Made by a program: the position numbers and the translations under genes. From Sulfurovum sp. (GTDB taxonomy: Bacteria; Campylobacterota; Campylobacteria; Campylobacterales; Sulfurovaceae), in the NCBI GenBank assembly GCA_021159425.1, contig JAGGRU010000195.1, positions 1 to 14,309 of the forward strand: a stretch of 14,309 bases of DNA, written 5' to 3'. The notes beneath the pieces are model-generated. The model saw nothing but the letters and a program-made list of their open reading frames with translations. It did no database searches and was not told the origin of the DNA. Within the stretch, counting starts at the first letter, position 1, and each line of letters opens with the position of its first letter. This document shows, one piece after another, positions 7,209 through 14,309 of this stretch.

Positions 7209-8051
7209 TTAGTCTACTTTCTTAAGCACTTGAATTTTATTGATAACATTTTGCACGACCCAGTCCGGAGTAGAGGCGCCGGCAGAAATACCACATAATT
7301 TTTTGCCGTTAAACCATGAAGATTCAAGCTCTTTTTCATTCTCTATCAAATAACTGTCATCACAGTAACTTTTACATATAGAGTGTAACTGTTTGGTATT
7401 TGAAGAGTGTTTCCCGCCTATGACTATCATCACATCTGCATCTTTTGCAAGTTCAGCAGCAGCATCCTGGTTTTCAAATGTTGCATTACAAATAGTATTA
7501 AATACCCTTACCTCTTTATGTGTCAGTATCAAAGCATTCACCACTTTTAAAAAATCTTCAGGTTTTCTTGTCGTCTGAGCAACAACTGCTACTTTTGACA
7601 ATATAGGTAAGCTATCTAACTCTTTCTCATCTTCTACGATAAAAGCATTTCTCAGATCTTTAGCATAAGACACAACACCTTTTATTTCCGGATGATTTTC
7701 ATCCCCGAAAATAACAATACTGTATCCTTCATTACTCATCTTTTCAACAATATTTTGAGGTGTAGTTACATAAGGACAGGTAGCATCAATGATCTCATTG
7801 TCCTGCTCTTTCAGTTTGGAGAGTTCATCTTTGGGAATACCATGTGTACGTATTACTACAGAATCATCCGGAGCAACATCTTCAAACTTTTCAGCCAAAC
7901 CTATGTTAAATCCCTCTTTCAGACGGTTGATCTCATCTTTATTATGGATAAGTGGCCCGTAAGTCTTAGAGCCTTTATGCTCTTCTGCTATTTTAATGGC
8001 TCTTTTCACACCAAAACAAAATCCGTAACTCGATGCCAATTGTATTTTCAT
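7209..8051 (-). CDS. ispH: 4-hydroxy-3-methylbut-2-enyl diphosphate reductase
   Basis: Last enzyme of the MEP isoprenoid pathway; an iron-sulfur protein that reduces HMBPP to IPP and DMAPP in the cytosol. The 280 residues are slightly shorter than E. coli IspH and typical of Campylobacterota. The three cluster-binding cysteines are Cys12 (YGFCFGV), Cys92 (DATCPYV) and Cys188 (NTICNAT). Substrate residues are visible as His36 in GPLIHN, and His120 with Glu122 in [11 protein letters not shown]. The C-terminus has the usual [11 protein letters not shown]. In contrast to aroA next to it, this protein reads like the C. jejuni enzyme as I remember it. The start lies 3 bases after the pheT stop; GAGGTAAGG overlapping that stop supplies the ribosome binding site. 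Confidence 0.97.
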   Translation of the reverse strand: MKIQLASSYGFCFGVKRAIKIAEEHKGSKTYGPLIHNKDEINRLKEGFNIGLAEKFEDVAPDDSVVIRTHGIPKDELSKLKEQDNEIIDATCPYVTTPQNIVEKMSNEGYSIVIFGDENHPEIKGVVSYAKDLRNAFIVEDEKELDSLPILSKVAVVAQTTRKPEDFLKVVNALILTHKEVRVFNTICNATFENQDAAAELAKDADVMIVIGGKHSSNTKQLHSICKSYCDDSYLIENEKELESSWFNGKKLCGISAGASTPDWVVQNVINKIQVLKKVD

Positions 8052-8054
8052 GCC

Positions 8055-10388
8055 TTACCTCAACTCTGCACTGCACTCATTTTGGAGTGCTGTCATAATG
8101 TCACTCATGACTGTTTCAATATCTGAATCCTCAAGTGTTTTTTCCATCGATTGAATGAAAAATCGAATCGTAAGACTCTTTTTGTCTCCCAGCTTTTCAT
8201 CTTCATAGATATCAACAGGATAGATGTCTTTTAGCATAGGAAGATCCAGGGCATGTAACACTTTAGCCGCTTCATAATAGTTCATAGACTTATCGATCAC
8301 GACAGAGAGATCTTTATACACACCTTGAAATTTGGAAATAGGTGTTGCATTGATATGTTTAGGTAACAATGCATCAAAGTCAAGCTCTGCAATAAAAGTA
8401 TCTGGCAGATCAAATGCTTCCTGAACCGTTGGATGAAGTTTTGAAAGGAATCCGCATACTTTACCCCCTACTATAATATTTGCAGACTGGTAGGGATGAA
8501 TCAGTCCATTATCATACGTACACGGGACCAATTCAAATGCACCCACAACCGCACCGACCTTTTGCGTAAAGGAAGCAAAGTCTATCAGAGCCGGTTTCCC
8601 TGCATTTCTTACATTTTCACCTTCTATCTGTCCGGAGAAAATGAAAGAGATCACTTCACTCTGTTCTCTCTTAGTTCCGAATATTGCACCAATTTCAAAC
8701 AGTGGAATAGATTTTCTAGAGTAACTCACATTACGTTTTGCCGCGATCAACAGGTTGACCAAGATCGTAGATCTCAAAGTATTAAGCTCCTCGGCAATAG
8801 GATTTGCAAGTTCAAGTTCTTCTTCAAGCGTAGAAAAACCATACTTGTCCAAAAGTGCTCTTTCAGAAAACACATAAGAAACATTCTCATAAAAACCTGT
8901 ACCTACAGCACGGTTTTTAAATGATTTTTTAGCTTTGTATCTATCTATCGTATCATTCAAACGTAATTTTTCTGCAAAAACAAAAGGTTTTGCTTCTATG
9001 TTATTGATCCCTATGATCCGTACGATCTCTTCCGATACATCCTGAATATGTTTAATATCATGTCTAAAGAGTGGTACTGTCACTGAAAGTACATGATCAG
9101 AAACAATATTAATGTCAAAATCAAGCTTCTTTAAAATCGTAACGATCTTAGCTGTTTCAACATCCATCCCTATAATGGAAGATATCTCATCTGAATCAAC
9201 CATCACTTTTTCATTTTCTCTGTCTACGTTGACATTTAAAGCACCTTCATAACAGTTAATATCAGAGTAACTGTCCATTAAATAAGCTAAAAACCTAAGT
9301 CCAAATTCAAGATCAGGGTTAGAACCTCTGGAAGTCTTATAGTAAAGGTCGTCTGTTTTGAAAGAGGTTTCAGCAACAGCTTCCACTAAAGTATCAGGAT
9401 TAATATAACTCGCTTCAAAGAGTAATTTTTTTGTATCATCATTTGCTAGAGTATCTTCAGACTGATAGACACCTGCAACAGAAACAACATTATCATTTCC
9501 CTGGACTTCCATTAAACCTTTTTCTTTTACTCTAAGTCGTACAACTACTTTATTGTCTCCATTTGTAAAAGCACTGCTCTCATATGCACGTAAAATAACC
9601 CCTGTTGTATGTGTTGCATACGCTAAAATTTTTGCTAATTTTCCTTCTGCTTCCACGGCAACCATAGCTAAACGCAATTGCAATAAAAAATTATTGTCTA
9701 TATTCTCTAAAGTTGCAAGTTTGTACAACAGGTCTGCATCCATCTCGCCTTCAGTATGGATCTCTGCTTCTCTGGCAATTCCAAGTTTCATTTTTTCAGC
9801 TTGTTTGTACTCAAAAGGTTTCAAGTCTAACTCAAGAGCCGCAGACAGATCTCTCGCTACACCATACACAGAAAGACAATCTCCTCTGTTTGCAGTGAGT
9901 TCCAGCTCGATGATAGTATCCGCCACTCTTTTATAAGAACCAAGTTCACGTCCAATTTCCAGTTCACCGATACTCTCATCAAGTATCATAATACCTTTAC
10001 CGGTATCAGGTAAGCCGAGCTCAGAAGAGGCACAGACCATCCCTTCACTCTCTACACCACGGAGTTTTGCATGCTTAATTTCAAAATCTCCGGGGAGCAC
10101 AGCACCAATTGTTGCCACGGCAACATACTCTGCATCCACAACATTGGCAGCACCACATACGATCTGTCTTGTTCCCGAACCCACATCTATTTGACACACA
10201 TTAAGTTTATCTGCATCAGGATGTTTTTCGCAAGAGAGTATTTTCCCTACAACAACTTTTTCAGGGATCTCAATTTGCTTGATACTGTCAACTTCCAATC
10301 CAATAGAGTTAAAAGTTTCATACAATTTCTCATTCGATACATTGCTCAGGTCTATAAATTCATTTAACCAACTTCTTGTTACTATCAT
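8055..10388 (-). CDS. pheT: Phenylalanyl-tRNA synthetase beta subunit
   Basis: Partner of PheS in the heterotetrameric enzyme that charges tRNA-Phe; the beta subunit binds tRNA and carries the editing site. The 777 residues show an N-terminal tRNA-binding OB domain (about 42-150, with HPDADKL at 56-62 and [19 protein letters not shown]), an editing B3/B4 region (about 205-365), a B5 domain (about 385-460, [20 protein letters not shown]), a catalytic-like domain (about 475-680) and a C-terminal FDX-ACB anticodon-binding domain (about 685-777). The first half of B3/B4 does not show the usual NxVDxTNYVM block; [13 protein letters not shown] at 257-269 stands in that region, while the second half ([20 protein letters not shown]) is recognisable. 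Its ATG overlaps the pheS stop by 4 bases (ATGA), with GGAG upstream, so the two subunits are probably made by coupled translation. Confidence 0.96.
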   Translation of the reverse strand: MIVTRSWLNEFIDLSNVSNEKLYETFNSIGLEVDSIKQIEIPEKVVVGKILSCEKHPDADKLNVCQIDVGSGTRQIVCGAANVVDAEYVAVATIGAVLPGDFEIKHAKLRGVESEGMVCASSELGLPDTGKGIMILDESIGELEIGRELGSYKRVADTIIELELTANRGDCLSVYGVARDLSAALELDLKPFEYKQAEKMKLGIAREAEIHTEGEMDADLLYKLATLENIDNNFLLQLRLAMVAVEAEGKLAKILAYATHTTGVILRAYESSAFTNGDNKVVVRLRVKEKGLMEVQGNDNVVSVAGVYQSEDTLANDDTKKLLFEASYINPDTLVEAVAETSFKTDDLYYKTSRGSNPDLEFGLRFLAYLMDSYSDINCYEGALNVNVDRENEKVMVDSDEISSIIGMDVETAKIVTILKKLDFDINIVSDHVLSVTVPLFRHDIKHIQDVSEEIVRIIGINNIEAKPFVFAEKLRLNDTIDRYKAKKSFKNRAVGTGFYENVSYVFSERALLDKYGFSTLEEELELANPIAEELNTLRSTILVNLLIAAKRNVSYSRKSIPLFEIGAIFGTKREQSEVISFIFSGQIEGENVRNAGKPALIDFASFTQKVGAVVGAFELVPCTYDNGLIHPYQSANIIVGGKVCGFLSKLHPTVQEAFDLPDTFIAELDFDALLPKHINATPISKFQGVYKDLSVVIDKSMNYYEAAKVLHALDLPMLKDIYPVDIYEDEKLGDKKSLTIRFFIQSMEKTLEDSDIETVMSDIMTALQNECSAELR

Positions 10389-11377
10389 CTAAACTGCTCC
10401 AACAAACGAATATCACCTTCAAACAAAGATCTCAGATCAGGTATTTTGTGCATAAGCATTGCAAAACGCTCTACACCCAAACCAAAGGCATAACCACTTA
10501 CCTCTTCATAACCCACTGCTTTAAATACATTTGGATCAACAATACCACAACCAAGCACTTCCAACCACCCTGTATGTGAACATATACGACACCCTTCACC
10601 CTCACAGAAAATACAAGAGATATCTACTTCAGCTGAAGGTTCGGTGAACGGGAAGAAAGAGGGTCTGAAACGTACTTCAACATCTCCAAACATATATTGC
10701 AGAAAATCAGTCAATATTGCTTTGAGGTTTGCAAAACTGACTTTACCTTTATCATCTACCACAAGTCCTTCTACCTGATGGAACATCGGTGTATGTGTAA
10801 TATCATAATCTCGTCTAAACACAGTACCCGGAGCGATCATTCTAATTGGAGGTTTTCTTTCCAGCATTGTACGAACCTGTACCGGAGAGGTATGGGTACG
10901 GAGCAAGCCACCATCTTTAAAGTAAAAAGTGTCCTGCATATCTCGTGCAGGGTGGTATTTTGGAAGATTCAGTGCTTCAAAGTTGTGAAAATCATCTTCA
11001 ACCATTGGTCCACTCTCCACGGCAAAGTTAAGTGCCACAAAGTAATCAATGATCTTATCCATAGTTTCCATCACAGGATGCAATGCACCTTTTTGGGCAA
11101 GTGTTCCATACAGTGAAACATCTATCGCTTCACTTTTAAGTATTTTTTCTATCTCTTGTGCTTTAAGCTCTTCATGTTGTGCATCAAACTTAGCTTGCAA
11201 TACAGCTTTATTCTTATTTAAGCCCTCTGCAAAAGCTTTTTTTTCAGGACCGGGTATATCTTTCATCTTAGCAAACTGGGCTGCTAAAACACCCTTCTTC
11301 CCAAAAAGCTCAACACGCACTTTTTCCAATGTTTCAAGACAGTCTGCCTGAACAATTTTATCTTCTAATTCTTTCAT
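10385..11377 (-). CDS. pheS: Phenylalanyl-tRNA synthetase alpha subunit
   Basis: Catalytic subunit of PheRS, activating phenylalanine with ATP and transferring it to tRNA-Phe. The 330 residues have an N-terminal coiled-coil arm (about 1-85) and a class II core: [12 protein letters not shown] at 160-171, motif 2 around [18 protein letters not shown] at 187-204, and motif 3 as [10 protein letters not shown] at 299-308. Between them is a cysteine cluster (Cys255, 258, 263, 266 in [18 protein letters not shown]) that looks like a zinc knuckle; I have seen this in many bacterial PheS proteins, so it is not unusual. First gene of the minus-strand run, starting with AGAGG upstream of the ATG and 120 bases from the divergent hinT. 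A weak -10 candidate (TAAAAT, 11410-11415) is the only promoter sign. Confidence 0.97.
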   Translation of the reverse strand: MKELEDKIVQADCLETLEKVRVELFGKKGVLAAQFAKMKDIPGPEKKAFAEGLNKNKAVLQAKFDAQHEELKAQEIEKILKSEAIDVSLYGTLAQKGALHPVMETMDKIIDYFVALNFAVESGPMVEDDFHNFEALNLPKYHPARDMQDTFYFKDGGLLRTHTSPVQVRTMLERKPPIRMIAPGTVFRRDYDITHTPMFHQVEGLVVDDKGKVSFANLKAILTDFLQYMFGDVEVRFRPSFFPFTEPSAEVDISCIFCEGEGCRICSHTGWLEVLGCGIVDPNVFKAVGYEEVSGYAFGLGVERFAMLMHKIPDLRSLFEGDIRLLEQFR

Positions 11378-11409
11378 AAAACCTCTATATGACTTACGTA
11401 ATAACCGTG

Positions 11410-11415
11410 ATTTTA
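11410..11415 (-). promoter_or_regulatory. Weak candidate -10 box for pheS
   Basis: TAAAAT in TTTTGGATAAAATCACGG on the minus strand is 32 bases before the pheS ATG. It is only a fair match and has no -35 box, but it is the best candidate in the short divergent gap to hinT. Confidence 0.3.
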
Positions 11416-11456
11416 TCCAAAAGTAACTAATAATGGGATTTATTCTATTTTTACTG

Positions 11457-11465
11457 TGATATAAT
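11457..11465 (+). promoter_or_regulatory. Extended -10 promoter of hinT
   Basis: TGA-TATAAT (hexamer at 11460-11465) is a perfect -10 with the extended TGn element, preceded by a T-rich stretch (TTTATTCTATTTTTAC) in place of a -35 box. This is the classical Campylobacterota sigma-70 pattern. The transcript would start near 11472, about 26 bases before the hinT ATG. Confidence 0.7.
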
Positions 11466-11497
11466 TACTTAAATTCAATAACTTAAAGGACTATAGT

Positions 11498-11851
11498 ATG
11501 TGTATATTTTGTAAAATCGTAAACGGAGAGATCCCTAACAATAGTGTGCATGAAAGTGAACATTTCATGGCATTTCACGATCTCTATCCTAAAGCACCTG
11601 TTCACATTCTGATCATCCCAAAACAACATGTAGACTGTTTTCAAAACGTTTCAGCAGAAATGATGGGGGGACTTACAACATTCGCTCAGGAAGTGGCAAC
11701 AAAAGTAGGCTTAGACATTAATGGTTACAGATTCATCACAAACAACGGAGGAGATGGAGGACAGGAGATTATGCACTTGCATTTTCATATGCTAGGCGGA
11801 GGAAAACTAATGTGGAATCATCTACACGAAGATCCACATAAGAGTTTGTAA
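11498..11851 (+). CDS. hinT: HIT-family (HinT-like) nucleotide hydrolase
   Basis: Small cytosolic purine-nucleoside phosphoramidase/AMP-lysine hydrolase of the histidine-triad family; members of the HinT branch act as homodimers. The 117 residues end with the triad HLHFHMLGG (His93, 95, 97; the middle one is the expected nucleophile), with the fourth family histidine in APVHILIIPKQH (His35). The N-terminus CIFCKIVNGEIP is a common family opening, and its Cys2/Cys5 pair is often present. AAAGGA is 7 bases from the ATG, and an extended -10 promoter lies upstream. Placement divergent from pheS is the same as I remember for C. jejuni and H. pylori. It converges on the ABC-F gene with a 28-bp gap filled by a REP-like hairpin. 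The biological substrate is not clear for most bacteria. Confidence 0.95.
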   Translation: MCIFCKIVNGEIPNNSVHESEHFMAFHDLYPKAPVHILIIPKQHVDCFQNVSAEMMGGLTTFAQEVATKVGLDINGYRFITNNGGDGGQEIMHLHFHMLGGGKLMWNHLHEDPHKSL

Positions 11852-11859
11852 TTACCAAA

Positions 11860-11883
11860 GGTGCGTTTGTAAACGCACCCTAC
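11860..11883 (-). repeat. REP-like palindrome at the convergent hinT/ABC-F junction
   Basis: On the minus strand GTAG (11880-11883) is followed by a perfect palindrome whose 9-base arms are GGTGCGTTT and AAACGCACC around AC (11860-11879). The head GTAG includes the TAG stop codon of the ABC-F gene (11880-11882). It probably also serves as a shared bidirectional transcription barrier, though neither side has a good T-run (TTTGGTAATT on the minus strand, none on the plus). Confidence 0.6.
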
Positions 11884-13718
11884 GCATCAATCTCTTCCAG
11901 CTTCAATTCAAACCTCGCCACAATCTCATCATCAATTTCCGTAGCAATTTCCAAACGTTCAAATAAAGTATCTATCTCCTGCTGCACCAATCCAACATCT
12001 TTGGAAAGCTCCATAATAAGATCATTATCTCCAGAGCTAGAAGCAGTAGTCAATGCTTCATTCTTCACCGCCATATCTGCTTCAAGACCTTCGATCTTCT
12101 CTTCACAAAGCTTGATTTCTTTGGTATACACTTTACGCTCTTCATTACGTTCCTGTGTCACAGCTTTACGCAATTTTTTACGCTCTTTATGGTTGATCTT
12201 AGGTTTTGCCTTTTTCACTTTGACAGTACCCTCTTCCTCTTCCCAACCGATCTTCTCTAAAAACTCATCATACGACCCGTCAAAATATTCTGCTCCACCT
12301 TTATGAAAAATAATAAGTGCATCAGCAAGTCTTCTCAAAAGCATCTCGGAGTGGGTAACCATGATAAGAGAACCTTCAAAAGTATCTATGGCATCAGCCA
12401 AAGCATCAATGGACTGCATATCCAGGTGGTTGGTAGGCTCATCGAGGAACAAGAGATTCGCAGGAGTTGCAATAATTTTACCCAACATCACACGGCTTCG
12501 TTCGCCACCGGAAAGTACTGCTACTTTCTTATCTCCCAAGTCTCCAGAGAACATCATACGCCCTGCAATGTTTCGTGCCATAGGGATACCCATATCTTTA
12601 TGCACTGAAGCGATCTCATCAACAACAGTCGCCTTTACATTCAGTCTTTCGATGTTGGTTTGTCCGAAGTGTGCAAAGGTAGTAGAAGGATGAAAATCAA
12701 GCTTTCCCTGTTGAATTGGCAATTCTCCTGCAATGTAGTTAAGCAAAGTCGATTTACCTTTTCCATTCTTACCGATGATCGCTAAACGTTTACCCTTCTC
12801 CATAGCAAAAGTGAGATTTTGGAAAAGCGGTTCATCAGGGTTGTATCCAAAACCGAGGTTTTCCGCACGAAAAATAACTTTCGCAGGAGTATCTTTGTAA
12901 TTGAATTTAAATGATAAGTTAGTATCCGTGAACAGGTCTTCCATCTCACCCATTTTATCAAGTTCTTTTTGTTTAGACTGTGCCAATGCAGCTGTAGAAG
13001 CTCTGGCTTTATTGCGGGCAACAAAATCTTCAAGTTCTTTACGCTTTTTATCCTGGTTCTGCTTCGTCTTTTCATAGGTTTCATCTTCAAGCTCAAGTGT
13101 CGAATAGTACTTATGACTATCCCCTGAAACCAAACGAAGCCCTTTACGCTGCACACCCATCGTATGTGTCGTTACAGAGTCCATAAAGTCTCTATCGTGC
13201 GTGATAAGTATCACCTCACCGTCAAACTCACGTATAAACCCTCGCAACCATCGCAAAGAGATAATATCCAGGTAGTTGGTAGGTTCATCAAGTAAGAGCA
13301 TATTTGGCTCCGTTGCCAAAAGTTTCACAAGGTTGATACGTATCTGGTATCCACCGGAAAAACTCATAGGGTCTTTATCTAGATCTTCTTCACTGAACCC
13401 AAGTCCAAAAAGAAGTTTTTCTATCTTGTAGAAATTCCACTGCTCATCTTCAGGAAGTACCAATGCACACTCTTCACGTACCGTTTTTTCTGTAAACACA
13501 AGGTGTTGTTTCAATGTACCGATCATATAGTTTTTAGGGATACTCACATCCCCGGAGTCATAATCTTCTTCACCAAGTATAATTTTAAACAATGTAGATT
13601 TCCCAGAACCGTTACGTCCCACAAATCCTATTTTCTGGTTACTTGAGAGTTTAAGGTTTACATCATTAAAAAGAGTCTGTCCGCCAAAACTTTTAGCGAG
13701 GTTTGTAAGTTGTATCAT
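11880..13718 (-). CDS. ABC-F family ATPase (probable translation factor)
   Basis: Cytosolic ATPase with two ABC domains and no membrane segment; ABC-F proteins act on ribosomes, for example on stalled or problematic translation, and some protect against antibiotics. The 612 residues contain Walker A GRNGSGKST (34-42), signature SFSGGYQ (119-125), Walker B LLLDEPTNYLD (141-151) and switch His174; then an inter-domain linker rich in K/E (about 200-270); then Walker A GKNGKGKST (316-324), signature VLSGGERSR (401-409), Walker B LFLDEPTNHLD (423-433) and His456. A lysine-rich coiled-coil C-terminus (about 495-595) resembles those of the Uup/YheS/ABCF3-like branches. The first signature has SGGYQ, closer to YheS SGGW-type than LSGGQ. 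Both ATP sites keep the EPTN glutamates and so look active. The TAG stop lies inside a REP-like repeat. The start has a weak GTGGATAA site and a TATAAT promoter 31 bases upstream. Function within the ABC-F family cannot be set from sequence alone. Confidence 0.93.
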   Translation of the reverse strand: MIQLTNLAKSFGGQTLFNDVNLKLSSNQKIGFVGRNGSGKSTLFKIILGEEDYDSGDVSIPKNYMIGTLKQHLVFTEKTVREECALVLPEDEQWNFYKIEKLLFGLGFSEEDLDKDPMSFSGGYQIRINLVKLLATEPNMLLLDEPTNYLDIISLRWLRGFIREFDGEVILITHDRDFMDSVTTHTMGVQRKGLRLVSGDSHKYYSTLELEDETYEKTKQNQDKKRKELEDFVARNKARASTAALAQSKQKELDKMGEMEDLFTDTNLSFKFNYKDTPAKVIFRAENLGFGYNPDEPLFQNLTFAMEKGKRLAIIGKNGKGKSTLLNYIAGELPIQQGKLDFHPSTTFAHFGQTNIERLNVKATVVDEIASVHKDMGIPMARNIAGRMMFSGDLGDKKVAVLSGGERSRVMLGKIIATPANLLFLDEPTNHLDMQSIDALADAIDTFEGSLIMVTHSEMLLRRLADALIIFHKGGAEYFDGSYDEFLEKIGWEEEEGTVKVKKAKPKINHKERKKLRKAVTQERNEERKVYTKEIKLCEEKIEGLEADMAVKNEALTTASSSGDNDLIMELSKDVGLVQQEIDTLFERLEIATEIDDEIVARFELKLEEIDA

Positions 13719-13749
13719 TTAGTTATCCACATAGAAGGAATTTTTTGGA

Positions 13750-13755
13750 ATTATA
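13750..13755 (-). promoter_or_regulatory. Probable -10 box of the ABC-F gene promoter
   Basis: A perfect TATAAT in TTTTCGCTATAATTCC on the minus strand, 31 bases before the ABC-F ATG. The 12-base core TTTCGCTATAAT is identical to that of the efflux operon promoter. There is no -35 box. Confidence 0.55.
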
Positions 13756-13811
13756 GCGAAAATATTGTGAAGATGAAGGGAAAGAGTATTAATTAAGATA
13801 GGGAAGCTTTA

Positions 13812-13873
13812 ATTTTCATTATTCTATTATTGTTCAATCTTTCCTGAGATTGAACAATAATAAGCGTGAAAAT
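13812..13873. repeat. Long two-part hairpin between the DUF2231-like and ABC-F genes
   Basis: TATTATTGTTCAATCT (13825-13840) pairs perfectly with AGATTGAACAATAATA (13847-13862) around a 6-base loop TTCCTG, giving a 16-bp stem. An outer 7-bp stem ATTTTCA (13812-13818) with TGAAAAT (13867-13873) is separated from it by a small internal loop (6 and 4 bases). It follows the DUF2231-like gene by about 10 bases, where a terminator would be expected, but no T-run follows on either strand. It lacks a GTAG head, so it is not part of the REP-like family. It might be a terminator of unusual form, an RNA-processing site or a remnant of a mobile element. Confidence 0.6.
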
Positions 13874-13884
13874 AAGGGAAAATA

Positions 13885-14309
13885 CTAATTCTTTTTCTGC
13901 TCATTTACTCTTTGCGTGATCACTTGGTTATCTATACCTCCGGCATATTGATATACAAGAGATCCTCCGCTTCTCCCCTGATAGAGTGTAGTCATAAATA
14001 CAATAATAATCAGTGCAATAGAAAGATATTCAAGACGTGAGGAATTTTTGGAGAGGGCAAACCATTTTGTCACGGTAGTGACAAAGAGTATGGCTACTAC
14101 AACAAACCCAAATATTTTATGATTATTCAGAACATTCACACCATCTTCCAAAATTGTATTAGCATTCATTATCTTTTCTGCATCGCTTAATCCGCTGAGT
14201 ACAGCAAACACAGATACTAACAATGCGAAAGCTATGATCCGTGTTGCAGCTTTAGAGTAGGCTTTGTCTTTAGTTACCATATAGGTAAATTGAGAAAAAA
14301 GAGCCACAA
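13885..14309 (-). CDS. DUF2231-like small membrane protein, 5' end cut off by the window
   Basis: The visible 140 residues have three hydrophobic segments (about 24-40, 65-84 and 93-108) and a C-terminal GGSLVYQYAGGIDNQV, close to the GGxLVYxYGxGV ending I associate with DUF2231 proteins. Family members usually open with a segment HPxxxHFPIAL and have four membrane helices; here the first visible residues (ALFSQFTYMVTKDK) correspond to the end of that first helix. The only start codon in view is a GTG at 14305-14307 with no room for a ribosome binding site, so the true start is probably beyond the right edge. The function of DUF2231 is not established; some members occur near cytochrome genes. 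The family assignment is from pattern memory and moderate. Confidence 0.6.
   Translation of the reverse strand, partial: VALFSQFTYMVTKDKAYSKAATRIIAFALLVSVFAVLSGLSDAEKIMNANTILEDGVNVLNNHKIFGFVVVAILFVTTVTKWFALSKNSSRLEYLSIALIIIVFMTTLYQGRSGGSLVYQYAGGIDNQVITQRVNEQKKN

Noticed and set aside
7692..8126. Plus-strand open frame of 144 codons across the ispH/pheT junction
   Set aside because: It is antisense to two clear genes, has no recognisable motif, and its composition reflects the complement of their codons.
10579..10615. Four-cysteine cluster in PheS as a possible novel zinc insertion
   Set aside because: A cysteine-rich knuckle at this point is, to my knowledge, common in many bacterial PheS proteins.
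10697..11116. Plus-strand open frame of 139 codons inside pheS
   Set aside because: It is wholly antisense to pheS, whose catalytic motifs are intact, and it has no promoter or family resemblance.
11852..11883. hinT terminator
   Set aside because: The hairpin is strong but has no T-run on the plus strand and carries a GTAG head, so it is recorded as a REP-like repeat that may also slow transcription.
12782..13156. Minus-strand open frame of 124 codons within the ABC-F gene, in another frame
   Set aside because: The ABC-F reading frame runs uninterrupted through it with both ATPase domains intact, so it is a shadow and not evidence for a frameshift.
1..14309. CRISPR array, tRNA/rRNA gene, riboswitch, insertion sequence, prophage or defence cluster
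   Set aside because: No regularly spaced direct repeats, cloverleaf or rRNA-like stretches, transposase or integrase frames, or defence-protein motifs were seen; nearly all sequence is taken by core genes with gaps under 200 bases.

Overview
The window looks like chromosomal core DNA of a Campylobacterota (epsilonproteobacterial) bacterium. It is AT-rich, and the gene cluster pheS-pheT, ispH, aroA, rpsA, serA with a divergent hinT at its head is the arrangement I remember from Campylobacter jejuni and Helicobacter pylori. The proteins read as Campylobacterota types, and promoters have good TATAAT -10 boxes without conserved -35 boxes, as is usual in that phylum. A free-living Sulfurovum/Sulfurimonas-like relative is my best guess; genus is inference.

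Layout, right to left in the direction of most transcription: a truncated DUF2231-like membrane protein at the right edge (13885-14309, minus); an intergenic region with a long perfect hairpin; an ABC-F ATPase (11880-13718, minus); a small hinT gene convergent with it (11498-11851, plus); then a minus-strand run pheS, pheT, ispH, aroA with 4-bp overlaps or 3-4 bp gaps (one operon by inference), a 178-bp gap with a promoter for rpsA, then rpsA, a terminator-like hairpin, serA, a second terminator, and finally a tripartite efflux operon: TolC-type outer-membrane protein, periplasmic adaptor, and the first 20 bases of a third gene, probably the inner-membrane pump.

The cluster joins translation (PheRS, ribosomal protein S1, a likely ribosome-acting ABC-F factor) with biosynthesis (serine, chorismate, isoprenoids). 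The efflux operon is a separate transcription unit.

The most notable points are: (1) AroA resembles the E. coli/gammaproteobacterial EPSP synthase closely, not the divergent type I remember in C. jejuni, and its place in the cluster is changed (pheT-ispH-aroA instead of pheT-aroA-ispH), which suggests replacement by a transferred gene; (2) a family of short GTAG/GGAG-headed palindromes (REP-like) occupies three intergenic sites, one of them a paired REPIN-like structure directly after aroA with a compensated base change between arms; (3) a 16-bp perfect hairpin with a second flanking stem between the ABC-F and DUF2231-like genes. No CRISPR array, RNA gene, insertion sequence, prophage or defence system was seen, and I do not find a wholly new multi-gene system here.
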